Source: Mesostigma viride (Eukaryota; Streptophyta; Mesostigmatophyceae; Mesostigmatales; Mesostigmataceae). From it: 64,000 nt of DNA. The notes below the pieces were generated by a model. It had not been told where the DNA came from, made no database searches, and saw only the letters and a program-made list of their open reading frames with translations. Both the position numbers and the translations under genes were made by a program. The stretch lies in contig RPFO01000359.1 of the NCBI GenBank assembly GCA_009746045.1, forward strand, positions 1,034,649 to 1,098,648, written 5' to 3'. Positions 49,606 to 61,944 of the stretch are shown here, one piece after another (the stretch's first letter is position 1; each line of letters starts with the position of its first letter).

Positions 49606-50640
49606 GCCACCTTGATCTCTTCCTAATACCGGAATCTGCCATAGGCCACCTTGATTCTTCCTAATACCGGCACAGTTGATCTTTCGCTACGTAGCTCAGG
49701 TTAGATCGAGTTTAAATGCTGGCACGTTACAGTAGATCACCCCCACCGATCGATCCAAGTGCAGTCATTCCCGTGTTAAGTTACGATCGCCTGCGATAAG
49801 CACCTTCCTGAGGGGTATGCTCCTGTTTTCTCCCCGCGGCCCGTTGCTAGCCAGGGTAGAAGTCCGCAGGTGGAGGTTATTGGTCCTGAGGATAGCCGCT
49901 ACACTACCGCCTCGTCTGCCATTACAGTAGTGGACAGCTCGGATGAGGATTACATCCCCAACTAGTGCTTAACGGTTGGGGGATGATGCAGACGATATTT
50001 GTTTAAACTTTTGAGTATAAATTTTTCTAATGAGATTAGCATAGTACTCCGTGGCATGCCTTTGCGCATGACACGCAAGTACTTACTTACTTACTAATTA
50101 CGATCGCCGCCAAATTCTGGGCGTCGCAACTTAACGCGGGAACGTAAGTTCTAGGTAGAATTAGGCTAGCAGCCCATGCATCCCCTCCTACCCTGACGGA
50201 CTTCTATACGGCATTCGACAGCTCTCGGGGATCCCGATTCAGCTGCAGCATCAAGGGCGCTCAAAGCACACATATACGGGGAATTCGTATATACCATTTC
50301 TGGATGCTTGGCGGTGATAGGCTGATAGCGAGGATGCGCAGCTTCGACTTTGCTAGTTCACCTCAATTCAGATCCGGCTGAGCAGTTCGATCATCATGCC
50401 GTAGCCTGGCCGGCCAGCTATGTTCTGTAAGGCAGTGTTCCGTGTTACGGAAATCCGGGCTCCCTGCCTCGGGAGCTCGGTCTTTATATTACCACTAATT
50501 AATAAGTGGAGCATTCAGTATGGCCTATTCAGCTACCTATACAAACTGCAACGTCCCAATCTTAGATAGATAGAGTCGTCTTGAGCACTTAGCTTAGTAG
50601 TTAGCTATCAGCATAGCGGATCCTAGCTACCTTCAGCTCC
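49606..50640. other. Unassigned sequence with a weak inverted-repeat pair
   Basis: No gene supported. TTCCCGTGTTAAGTTACGA near 49769 is imperfectly repeated in inverse near 50146 (TTCCCGCGTTAAGTTGCGA on the minus strand), enclosing about 380 bp. A short frame ends in AITVVDSSDEDYIPN near 49960; source unknown. Confidence 0.3.
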
Positions 50641-51650
50641 GGCAGAGCGCAAGGGGGAAGCATAGGTCATGCATTAGAGTCTTTGTACCAGGGTATGCCT
50701 CGTATTTTGGGCGAGATTAGGCAGCGTAGGATAGCATTTGTAGGACATCTTGCTCGCACCAGCAGCTAGCGCGTGACCACCCTTGCTGCCGATGTGGCAG
50801 CAATGGGCGGCACACTGGCTACTGACTGAGCTTCCTCACCTTTCCACCGCCGTCGCCTCCACCTCCACTGCCATTTCCGCCTCCACTGCCAACATCAAGG
50901 CCCAGCTCCTCGACCTCGACAAGCGCCTCCAAGCCACCGCCACCGCCCTTGAGTGCGTGCATGACACCGCCGGCCTAACCGCCCAGGCGGTGAAGGACAT
51001 CGTTGCCCAGCCGGCATCTGCTGGCCCGGCCAGCGATGCTCCCTCCACCTGGGCGGACTTGCTTAAGCACTGATCATACCACCTCCACCACCTCCACCAT
51101 CGCGGCACAGCTCAAGCAACAACAAGCCCTCGACCTTCGCGAGGAGGCCGACATCACCCAGCGCAGCCACGATGTCATCGTCAAGCACTTCGACCAGCCG
51201 GTAGACCTGTGAGACCTCGATCGACGACTCTTCTCACGGTATTTTAAGTGCGACATTGTTGCCCCCATGCAACTCACTGGTGAGCTGCGGATGTCGGCTG
51301 TCCGACTCCCCCGCGCGCGGGGTAAGGCTGGCCCGGCACCCGTGCTCCTCACCTTTAACTACATGGCGGACAAGCTGTCGTTCCTTAAAGGCCGCAAGGC
51401 GCAAGATGAGCTCTCGGGGACTCGCTTCACGCTGGACGACGACTTGACCCTGCATGGCCCAGCAACAGCGGCGACGCGAGCTATGGCCGACCCACCTTCA
51501 GCTCCGGCGGAGGGCAGGGGGGAAGCCGGTATACTGAAGGAGGTCGGTCCGTCCATGTTGATCACAAGCCCTGGCAGGCACCTCCTGCCATGCACCTCAG
51601 ACTAGGGAATATATACCAGTAGTGTAGATTAGTCAGGCTTAGCCTAGCAT
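50641..51650 (+). pseudogene. LINE-like copy C, degraded
   Basis: 50690-50770 encodes a short MPRILGEIRQRRIAFVGHLA remnant, resembling the C-terminal end of LINE ORF2 proteins (RRxRWLGHVxR). From 50776 an ORF1 remnant begins (ADVAAMGGTLATD), then DLREEADITQRSHDVIVKHF, RLPRARGKAGPAPVLLTF and a broken C-terminal domain to 51605. Many frame breaks. Confidence 0.5.
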
Positions 51651-52062
51651 GCATGTGGCCCACGCGCATGTGCGCCCATAATCGGGCCCCCATTAATTAA
51701 TTAATCAACTCGTGCTCCAGTTGGGGAGTCACGGAGCACCGAAGTGTGTGTGCACAACAGGAGAAAGGGCAGAGACCAACATTCTCCTTCATGCCAAAGG
51801 CATGCCACAGGTGCAATCGGACCCCTATAAACGGTCCGGCAATCTGTGGGTGCAATAATACCCATGTGAGCATGATCTAACAAGGAGCGTGGGCAAGTGA
51901 TCTGAGCATAGCCAGGACGTATCATGGCTGTACAAGGACTAAGCTAAGGCTATATGGCTGGTTGTGTACCGTGCGCGTTAGCGGTGCACGTGACTAGGTA
52001 TGTTGGCACAGCTAGGCAAACATTCTAAGCATGGCTGCCTTATATATGGAATGCTAACCCCG
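51651..52062. other. Intervening sequence without a gene
   Basis: Starts with GCATGTGCGCCCATAAT and a short TTAA run as at 23238, suggesting another LINE tail. The remainder has no recognisable coding or repeat content. Confidence 0.3.
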
Positions 52063-54733
52063 AGCCACGAGGTAGCCATGGCTGACGGCGGAGCTCATAA
52101 CTTTCACGTTTGAGCACTGAATTTATAGCCGTGAATATCACAATCGACGCGTCTTTCTACGACGCACATGCCGTGATATAATTTTCCGAAGCTATCACGC
52201 AATATTCGATGAGCAAACGCCCCTCGACGCAACGCAGCCTGGCGGCTGCGCTGAGCAATGAAAATACGTCTGCAGCTCCGGCTGCAGCTTCGCCCACCGG
52301 CCGAGAAGGCAGCGGCGCCACTAGCTAGCCAAGCTCTCGTGGTCGCCCAGCCCGGCCCCTCTCGGGCTTGCCTCGCCAGTAGCGTCGCCTGAACCCAAGC
52401 GCAGTCGCCCTGCCGAGCCGACCTGGGACTAAGCGTTCGACTTTGACGCCAGCCAGCCCGGCTTATTTGACACGCTCAACCCCGACAAGATCCTGAGCTA
52501 CGTGTTTTTCGGATCGTATGCCTCGATCGCTTCTCGAGAGTCGAGATGTGCAAGCAACTCTTCCATCAGGGCCGCCTCACCGATGCTTTCCAGAGACGCA
52601 CCCACACCTTCGACACCATCCTCAAATGCCGCCGCCCCCACCTAAGTTCAGCTACGCGTCCTTTTCTCCCTCCTTGGCCGCTGAGTCGACCCTCGAGGAG
52701 CTTTGGCCCCCCACGCCCCTCACCACCACCTTAACCGAATCCTCCATCCGCTCACTCCTCAAGGAGGCCCTCGAGCAGCACGTGGCCCCTGGCATCGCTG
52801 CAGATGTGGCGGCCATGGGCAGCACGCTGGCTGCCGAGCTTCCCCTCCTCTCCACCATCTCCACCGCGAGGCTTGGCAATGAAAATACGTTTGCAGTTCC
52901 GGCTGCAGCTTCGCCCGCACCGGCCCAGAAGGCAGCGGCGCCACTACATAGCCAAGCTCTAGTGGTCGTCCAGCCCCCTGCTGAGCCCGCCTCGCCAGCA
53001 GCGTCGCCTGAAACCAAGATTGATTCTCATTTGCCATGATCCACTCCCGCAGTCGCCGGCCCTGCCGAGCCGAGCTGGGTGCAGATCTCGACTTTGTCGC
53101 CGAAGCCAGCCAGCCCGGCTTCCTTGACGCGCTTACCGAGGAACGCATCCTGGTCTGCGTGTTTTTTGGATCGCACGCCTCGCTTCTTGAACTGTGCAAG
53201 CAGCTCTTCATCCAAGGTCGCCTCTTTGATCCTCGCCAGAGGCGTGCCTCCACTTTCGACCCCTTCCCCAGCCTCCACCGCCCCCACCTCCAGCAATTCG
53301 CTCTCTTTTCCCTCCTTGGACGCTCCATCGGGGAGCTTTGGCCGCCCAAGCCCCTAGCTCACCACCACCTTAACCGAATCCTCCATCCGCTCACTCCCTC
53401 GAGCAGCACGTGGCCCCCATCGCTGCAGATGTGGCGGCCATGGGCAGCACGCTGACTGCCGAGCTCCCCCTCCTCTCCACCATTTCCACCGTCACCTCCA
53501 CCCTCCTCGCCTCCTCCACCGCCACCATCCCCTCCTCCCGCGGCGCCGCCATCACCGCCCAGCTCCGCGACATCGACCAGCGTCTCAAGGACAATGCAAT
53601 CGCTATCGAGGTCCTGCAGAACACCGCAGGCCTAGCTCACCGCCCAGGAGGTGAAGGACATTGCCGCCAAGCCAGCCCCTGCGCTGGCCTGGCCGGCGAT
53701 GCTCCTCCCATGCATCACGATCCCTGGGCGGACATGCTTAAACCAACACACCACCTCCACCACCTAGCTCCGCCGTCGCAGCCCAGCTCCAGCGGCATGC
53801 AGACGCCTGACCTCCGCGAGGAGGCCGAGCTCGCCAAGCGCAGCCTCAACGTCATCGTCAAAAATTTCGACATGGAGGAAGGTGAGAATTCCGAGAAGCT
53901 TACGCGTGCGTTTGAGAGCGAAATCCTTGGTCGCATGGGCCTTAATGGTGAGATCGAGCTGGTCGCCCACCGCCTTCCCCGCGCGCGGGGTAAGGCAGGG
54001 GCGCCCCCGCTCCTTCTCACCTTTAAGACCCCGGGGGACAAGATTTCTTTTCTCAGACGCCGCAAGCGGCTCGAGAAGACTCACTTCACCCTTGATGACG
54101 ACTTGACCCTGGCGCAGCAACAACGGCGACGGGAGCTATGGCCGACCTACCTCCAGCTCCGGCAAGCCAAGGCGGGGCAGCCGGTGTACTGGAAGGGGGC
54201 GGCCATCTACGTCGGCCACAAGCCCTGGCACGCGACCCCCTCGACCACCGCGGCCCCAGCGTCTCCAGAAGCCCCAGCCTAGGGGAATACAGCAGCAGTA
54301 GTGCAGAATAGTTAGACAGTGGCCTTGTACATGCCCGCCTACTATACAGGCACTATACCAGCTGAGGCCTAGCATTTTTAGTCATGTACATGTGTGCCTA
54401 CTGATGAGCCACCCTCCAGATGATGCCTAGCTTTTATTTTACTATGCAGTGCCCATGCATGCAGGGAGTAACTCTCTGCTGAGAAGCCATGCCCTTGCTC
54501 TTGTATAGCCATGATGATCTTCCCCACATGACATGCTCCCCCTTAGCTGGGCATGCATAGCGTGATAGATCATGAGGGTGCAAGTGCCCTGGTGCACCTA
54601 GAGCAAGGGTAGCTTACATTCCCACCCTTGCACGAAGTAGCTTAGAATGTATGATATAGGCCATATGCCCCTTTTCAAGGGCTATGTGCTACATATACTC
54701 CCAACGGAGTTATGTTCCTAATGAATTAATTAA
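52063..54733 (+). mobile_element. LINE-like copy D, with the most complete 5' and 3' ends
   Basis: 5' region from CGAGCCACGAGGTAGCCATG through CTCATAACTTTCACG to ATGAGCAAACGC at 52210. The ORF1 N-terminal segment is present twice (about 52240-52870 and 52870-53410). The C-terminal domain ends at TAG 54280. The full 3' region runs to GTTCCTAATGAATTAATTAA, where the TTAA element begins. Confidence 0.75.
52210..54282 (+). pseudogene. L1 ORF1p-like protein, copy D, with duplicated N-terminal segment
   Basis: Start MSKRPSTQRSLAAALSNENT, stop soon after. VFFGSHASLLELCKQLFIQG occurs in the second N-terminal unit (near 53160) and a matching degraded version near 52510. From 53410 an open frame of 290 codons covers an Ala-rich helical part (ADVAAMGSTLTAELPLLS), then DLREEAELAKRSLNVIVKNF, ESEILGRMGLNGEIELVAHR, FLRRRKRLEKTHFTLDDDLT and RRELWPTYLQLRQAKAGQPV. 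This is the best preserved C-terminal half in the window. Confidence 0.7.
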
Positions 54734-57018
54734 GGGGAGGGGACACCCCTAAAGGGCACTTTTCTGGAAACCATACCTATGCATGTGCTAAAAATCCGAT
54801 GATGATTGGGGACCATAAATATGATAAAAAAAAATTTTCCAGCCACTTGGGGGTGGTACTAGCCCCCACCATACACCGGTTACGCGCTAAAAATAGAAAA
54901 AGACGCTATTTTAGTCACATTTTTCCTAGGACAATGGGCAAACATATTGGGACCAAATCATATATTCCCGCATAGTTCCCCCACTTTTGAGAAAGCCTGC
55001 CTAATTTTGAGCACAAAATAATGATGTTTAGACACATTGATGGATTTTCCCGCAAAAAGGGTCCTTTTTAAAACCAAAAAAAATAAAACAAATCATAAAC
55101 ACATGCAATAGTGCCAAATCATATATTCCCAAATACTAGAGAGGGGGGACATGCAGCCCCAAATTTTCAGGTCATTCTGACAAGCGCAGCCCTATTTGAT
55201 GGATATTCCTAGATTGCCACCTGTGACGAAGCTAAGGGAGGTTTTAGCTAGTATTTAACCACACTAACACCCCTTTATACATCTAAGCCTCATGAAAACT
55301 GGCCAAACCACATACTACCATTCTCTGCACATATGGTACCTCCTATGTTCAAGGTTTGACGCCATTCTGACAAGAACTGCCCAAGTTACAACCATTCCAA
55401 GACGGCCACCCATGTAGACGCTACAAGGAAATTAGAGTAACCATTTAGCCACACTAGCACCTCCTTCTTCATCAAAGACATCTGCAAACTGACCAAAGCA
55501 CACATAATCAACTCTTGCACGCTGACGGCAACGCATGCTCAATGTGGGGGGTCATTGCGACAAGAACTGCTCAAGTTGATGGGTTTCCTATATGACCACA
55601 TGACAAGGCGCTAAGGACCACTCAGTAAGTTAGTAACCCCACAGTGCCACTTAATATGCCATCCAACATGCACCAAAACCATGCAGAGTATGTTTACAAA
55701 GTACAAAGGGGTGGCCACGCACCTCATATGTCTTCATCATCCCTCCAGCATGGCCAGCCTTGTAAATATGTGCATAGCCTTGACGATGGTAGCCCTAACA
55801 TGCCTAAGCAGCATTTCCTATGTTTCTCCCAGGTTAGAGTGTAAGGTTGATGCCAACCAAGCTAATCAACACAACAACACCTCCTAAACTGTCCTCCCCG
55901 GCATGGATGACAAACTGGGACTATGGAGGGCAAGGAACCAAGTAAGAACATGGTATATATAGCTTGCATGCAGTCATGCATGTCAACCATGGTTGGCTCA
56001 GCACATTGTAGTCTTGTCACATCATCATAACAAAGGAAAGCTCAAACAACCATTGGTGCCAGCTATCTACATGCAGTCACACAAATGCAATATCTCCAAC
56101 ATCATCATCACTATAACACTTCCATCCCTGCACGATAAAATGCAAAGAAACCATTGGCGGCCCTTCACCGCATGAGCGCTGTGATGCCGCTGCGGCCTGT
56201 GAGGAGAGGGTGCGTCACTCTCAAACAACAAGAAGCGTCCATACGCACAACATCCTTGCCAGAACACGTTTTATGAAATGCCTTATACCTTCCCGAAGAG
56301 CTATAGGCTGCGACTGAAGCGGCCCTGATCACGACATCAACGAAAACAATCTAAAGCTGCCAGGTATTCGACAACACAACGGCAAGCGACGGCGAGCTAG
56401 CTGGCGGAAACTGCCCAAAAAGAACGCAAAAAACCTCGAACGATGAGCTCATAGAAGAAAGCACCGATAGCAGATAACGTTCGCGACAAATCTGTACCTT
56501 GCCCTCGTAAATCCCTCGCCCAGGCGCGCAACAACAGCCGTTCTTCCATGGACAGGTCAGACACGCACTGCGCAGGTCTGAACAATTACTTACCGATAAT
56601 GGCCGAAAATCTGGCAAAAAGCACCAGCTCGGTTTAGAATTCGATGCAACCGATATTAATGCCTGCTTCAAGGTCAGAACAGCCCCCAAAACCGCTATTT
56701 TACAGCCGCTATCATGAATTCTATTTCATTCCGCGCGACCAAAAAATTCAGATTACCCCCCATGCCGATGGCATAAAAAAACAACAGCGATATTGTAAAC
56801 CAGCTGATTTCCGCCACAAACTAACATCATAAACTCATCTCCTTTTAGATTCGAGTAAAATTTTTGCATTTCGCCTGCCTTAGTGTGGTAGTTTCGCCTG
56901 AACGCAGTCGCCATGGCCACTTCCGCAAGGGGTGCGCGCACCGTGCACGTGAAATTTGTGACCTTCGGCTCCGGCGCGAATTTTTTGGCGCCAAAAAATT
57001 CGGGGGTGTCCCGTCCCC
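54734..57018. mobile_element. Non-autonomous DNA element with TTAA target duplication (2285 bp)
   Basis: Inverted ends GGGGAGGGGACACCCC / GGGGTGTCCCGTCCCC (one mismatch), flanked by TTAA (54730-54733; 57019-57022) within the LINE copy D tail. Interior GGACCATAAATATGA and the subterminal GAATTTTTTGGCGCC link it to the element at 24410-26686. No transposase ORF. Confidence 0.78.
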
Positions 57019-57094
57019 TTAATTAATTAATGGCTGCCTTAGCGGCAGTGACAACCAATGGATACAAGCTAGGGCTAATAATATGCAAGCTATT

Positions 57095-57850
57095 CTAGCC
57101 CGCAGGGGGCGTCCACATCTTGTGGTTGATCATCAGGTCCCCGGCCCCTCCAGTACACCTTGGGCTTCTGGGGGTCCTGCTTGTCACGGAGGTATTCCGG
57201 CCACAGGTCGCGTTGCTGCTGCTGCTGAGCGGACTGTCAGGTCGTCGTCCACCGTCCAGGTGAGGTCGTGCAACCGCTTGCGATCGCGAGAGAGGAACCA
57301 CTGCTTACATCCTCACGGGAGGGGAAGGTGAGCAGGACTGGTGGTGGGGCGCCGCCTTGTCCCGTGAGTGGGGAAGGCGGACCGTGCGTGGCACCCGAGC
57401 AGTTCTACCTCACCTACCAGGCCCATGAGGGTGAGAAGCTGGTCCTTGAGCTCATTGGCAAGGTACGTGGTTGACGTCTCACCTGGCTTCTGGGGGAAAC
57501 AACGCAACACCACTCGGCACTCGCGGCGAGCGCGGTCGGTGGCCTCCCGTTGTTCGGCCTGGCGGTGGTCCTCCAGCTCCTGGAGCTTCGTGGCAATGGC
57601 GTCGGTGGTTGAGTGAGGCGGTCGCTGACCGCAGCAGGTCCGCGGGTAGGAGAGCGGCGGGAGGTCGATAGCCAGCATCCTGCCGGGGTGGCCGGGATGC
57701 TATGGTGTCCGTCTGCTCCGCTACTATCTTTGGGACCTGTGTGGCCAGGGCCTCGGTGTGGGCGGTGATGGCTTCAAGCTTCTTCATGAGCACGCCGCAC
57801 TTCCCCTCCGTGCCCCCATGGATGATGCCTTCGATTAGCATTCAGCCAAG
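57095..57850 (-). pseudogene. L1 ORF1p-like remnant, copy E (minus strand)
   Basis: Minus-strand pieces in several frames encode KLQELEDHRQAEQREATDRA, CRVVLRCFPQKPGET, LANELKDQLLTLMGLVGE, then QQQQRDLWPEYLRDKQ and KVYWRG. The order matches the C-terminal half of the LINE ORF1, but it is quite diverged from copies A-D, so this is a different subfamily. Confidence 0.55.
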
Positions 57851-58165
57851 CCATGCCTATAATAATGGGACCTCCCATGGATGTTGCATTAAGAACTTAG
57901 CCATGCTATGCCTATGCAGAGAGACGCTCTCTGTTGAGAAGCCATGCCCTAGCTCTTGTATAGGGCTCCATGATGATCTTCCCCCCCGTGCCAGGCCCCC
58001 CTTATTAGTTGGGTTGAGCTCCGAGACAGCATGGTGCATGGTGCAGGTGCCCTTGTTGGTGCACCTATAGAGCAAGTGTTGCTTACATTCCACTCTTGCA
58101 GGAAGTAGCCCAGAATGTAGTAAAAGCCATATGCCCCTTCTCTGGGATATGTGCTACATATACTA
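57840..58165 (+). repeat. LINE-family 3'-end fragment
   Basis: GAGACGCTCTCTGTTGAGAA, GTATAGGGCTCCATGATGAT and GTAAAAGCCATATGCCCCTT follow the family 3' region. Confidence 0.7.
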
Positions 58166-59179
58166 CTGGTATACGCACCAACCACGGGTTGACACCGGCC
58201 CCTTGGTCTGGCCGGCCCCCAGCGGCTTGGCCACTGGCTTGAACCAGCTAGGGCGGCATAATATCTTGACCTGGCCTGGCCCCACGGACATTCCCAGGAA
58301 GCAAGGTAAACCTGCATGCCATGAACTACATCCAGATGTTGCTGGCCGACCTAGTAAGTAGTGGTCCTAGCTCAGATTGAACACCGCATCCACTCCCTCT
58401 CCCTTCTTTGGTCTGCCATGCATATGCAGAACAAGAAGCGGGTGGCAGAAGATGTCCAGGCTCACACGCCAGCCCCTGTACGTGGACAAGCCACCCCCCC
58501 CCCAGAGGAAGTGGCCGGTTTCTCTGAGTAGTACATAGTTAGGATTTTCTAGACTAGATAGCTTAGAGTTAGGATTAGTTCGATGTCGCGGCTTCTCCCA
58601 CCTCCACCCACCCAAGGAATTTATGTGCTACATGATCTCCCACCGGAGGCATGTTATAATTTAATTTAATTAGTTTTTTTTTAGTAGCGGGTCCCCTATT
58701 CCGGACGTCCGGACGTCCGGACTTGGCCAAAAACGGCCTCGATCCTCTGCAGCCAAAAGTAGCCTGACGCCTACAGTTTGGCTCCATATATGCCGCGCAC
58801 ACGTGTTACGTAGCACCCACACTTCGGTCGCCGCCCACACGTCGGCGTCGTAACTCGCGTGACGCGGGAACTCCGGTAACCTTAAGAATCGTAAGTTAAT
58901 GGGGGAATTCATTAATAGTGGAGGCCCGTCAGCAGCAGATCTCGGCTTTGAAGCCTGCGGCCATCTGGCTCAAGAAGACGGTTGATGATGTGAAGGTCAG
59001 TGGAGGCACAGCTCAAGGAGCTAGCGAGGCGTAGAATTCCCGTAGAAAATGCACTCCCGATTGTAGGGGCATACCCAGGCTTCAGGGGCATTCCAGATTT
59101 AGGGGCATACCCAGGCTTCACCCACAACCCCCGCAGAACATAATCCAATAACGCAGAACATTACATTAAATTAAATAAA
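58166..59179. other. Unassigned sequence
   Basis: No gene supported. Contains the palindromic run GGACGTCCGGACGTCCGGAC near 58701-58720 and a short direct repeat (GGGGCATACCCAGGCTTCA) near 59067-59118. Confidence 0.3.
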
Positions 59180-59680
59180 ACTATCTCCGTGGGGAGCATA
59201 TGTAACACTTATCCCTGACTGAGAAGGGGCATATGGTTTTCAATACATTCTACAACCTGCAGGCCGTGGGGGATGTAAACATCCACCTACTCTGGGTGCA
59301 CGAGGCGCCACCTGCACCACCATGATGTATCATACCTGAAAGGCGGCCTGGCATGGGGTGGAAGATGATTGTGGCTAGGCAATAGCTAGGGCATGGCATC
59401 TCAGCGGATAGTAACGCTCTGCATCATTGGGCAAAGCAAGGCAAGCTACTTAAAGGCTAATGCAGCATCTGGTGCACATGGACCCCATCATAGGCATACA
59501 TGTGCACATGGCCACGTCTACTAAGCCTTACTAGTCTACACTACTGCTACAGTCCCTCATTAGGCTGGGGTTGCTGGGGCGGCGGGGGCCGCCTGCCAGG
59601 GCTTGTGGTCGACGTAGATGACCGCCCCCCTCCAGTATACCGGCTTCTCAGTCCCTGCCGCTGTCTACCTGAGCCGGAGG
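59180..59680 (-). repeat. LINE-like copy F, 3' end and ORF1 C-terminus (minus strand)
   Basis: Reverse of the family 3' end (GAGAAGGGGCATATGGTTTT at 59220), followed by the reverse of the ORF1 C-terminus (GGCTTGTGGTCGACGTAGAT type sequence near 59590-59640). Confidence 0.65.
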
Positions 59681-60015
59681 TATACGTAGTAGGCCATAAT
59701 AGCAACGTTCATGCGCAGAACATAATCCACCACAATATAATGAAAAGGCCGCCGACCGGTACAGTCAGGAGAAAAAACTGCCATCTGGACGCCTGTCTGC
59801 AGTGGGGATGCACATGGCGGGGTGCCGTGGGCATGCATGTCGGAGTATGTCCGACTACGCACGCACCGGTCGAGATCATCGACCCCGGCTGTCGACCAGA
59901 CTCAGGGCCGAGGCCAAGTCCCATATGTATGGTATATATATCCATATACGGTATAGTATAGTATACACCTTGCGAATGACAGCCGCCATAGGGGTGGGCA
60001 AGTGAGGGCGGGGAC

Positions 60016-60207
60016 TTAGGACAGTCCAATTAGAGGGTCCCAGCGAACAGAATCAAAAGCCTTGACGAAGTCGATGAAGATCAGGATGGCGGGAAACTCA
60101 CCGGGCTGCATGAGCGCGATCTCCCTGTGATACTGAGACAGCTCGCAAGGAAGATGGCCATATAACTGTGTTGTGCCTGGGTTGAAAGCCCATTTGGCTC
60201 TCCCCAA
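60016..60207 (-). pseudogene. LINE ORF2 reverse transcriptase fragment (minus strand)
   Basis: 63 codons containing ILIFIDFVKAFDSVRWDPL, the palm motif A of non-LTR reverse transcriptases, preceded by a degenerate segment (QYHREIALMQPGEF). Only this small piece of RT is visible. It may derive from the autonomous partner of the ORF1-only LINE copies. Confidence 0.6.
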
Positions 60208-60459
60208 TTAATGATGACAGTTGATTGAGAGAACGACCGGGAGGCGCATAATAATCAGTTGAGTGCGGCACTCAGCGCTCTGGACGCACACTCCTCGGTG
60301 GTTAGCAGCATCGTTGATCACTGAGGTGCCAGAACCTTTTTCTTGCACACCATGGCACAGAAGCTAGCTCCAGCCAGGGCAACACGAACCTGATGCCACA
60401 GCTCTAGGGCAGCCGGCCCTCTGGCATGTCTGTAATCTGGAGGCAGATGGTTCGCAAGC

Positions 60460-60602
60460 CGATATGTGGCAGGTAGTCATGAAGGAGACCACTACCCCCA
60501 AGAAGTCAGTGGCTGCTCCGCTTGTGATTAAGTAAATCACATTCACAGTGATTCGGGCCGTGGTGCCCACAACCCCGTAACTAGGTCTTAGATAGCTATA
60601 GC
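60460..60602 (+). repeat. Repeat flank leading into the CCCAT satellite
   Basis: Copy of the segment at 23550-23705 (ATGAAGGAGACCACT; GTGATTCGGGCCGTGGTGCC). It ends at TAGCTCCCTCCATCCCATCC, where the array begins. Confidence 0.65.
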
Positions 60603-61944
60603 TCCCTCCATCCCATCCCATCCTATCCCATCCCATCCCATCCCATCCCATCCCATCCCATCCCATCCCATCCCATCCCATCCCATCCCATCCCATCCCA
60701 TCCCATCCCATCCCATCCCATCCCATCCCATCCCATCCCATCCCATCCCATCCCATCCCATCCCATCCCATCCGGCATCCCATCCCATCCCATCCCATCC
60801 CATCCCATCCCATCCCATCCCATCCCATCCCATCCCATCCCATCCCATCCTATCCCATCCCATCCCATCCCATGATTCCCATCCCATCCCATGATTCCCA
60901 TCCCATCCCATCCCATCCCATCCCATCCCATCCCATCCCATCCCATCCCATCCCATCCCATCCCATCCCATCCCATCCCATCCCATCCCATCCCATCCCA
61001 TCCCATCCCATCCCATCCCATCCCATCCCATCCCATCCCATGCCATCCCATCCCATCCCATCCCATCCCATCCCATCCCATCCCATCCCATCCCATCCCA
61101 TCCCATCCCATCCCATCCCATCCCATCCCATCCCATCCCATCCCATCCCATCCCATCCCATCCCATCCCATCCCATCCCATCCCATCCCATCCCATCCCA
61201 TCCCATCCCATCCCATCCGGCCATCCCATCCCATCCCATCCCATCCCATCCCATCCCATCCCATCCCATCCCATCCCATCCCATCCCATCCCATCCCATC
61301 CCATCCCATCCCATCCCATCCCATCCCATCCCATCCCATCCCATCCCATCCCATCCCATCCCATCCCATCCCATCCCATCCGGCATCCCATCCCATCCCA
61401 TCCCATCCCATCCCATCCCATCCCATCCCATCCCATCCCATCCCATCCCATCCCATCCCATCCCATCCCATCCCATCCCATCCCATCCCATCCCATCCCA
61501 TCCCATCCCATCCCATCCCATCCCATCCCATCCCATCCCATCCCATCCCATCCCATCCCATCCCATCCCATCCCATCCCATCCCATCCCATCCCATCCCA
61601 TCCCATCCCATCCCATCCCATCCCATCCCATCCCATCCCATCCCATCCCATCCCATCCCATCCCATCCCATCCCATCCCATCCCATCCCATCCCATTTCA
61701 TCCCATCCCATCCCATCCCATCCCATCCCATCCCATCCCATCCCATCCCATCCCATCCCATCCCATCCCATCCCATCCCATCCCATCCCATCCGGCATCC
61801 CATCCCATCCCATCCCATCCCATCCCATCCCATCCCATCCCATCCCATCCCATCCCATCCCATCCCATCCCATCCCATCCCATCCCATCCCATCCCATCC
61901 CATCCCATCCCATCCCATCCCATCCCATCCCATCCCATCCCATC
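60603..61944. repeat. CCCAT pentanucleotide satellite, array 1
   Basis: About 1.34 kb of (CCCAT)n, with scattered variants CCGGC, TGATTCC, TTTC, TGCC and CCTAT. Open in all frames only because the 5-base unit lacks stops. Confidence 0.97.
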
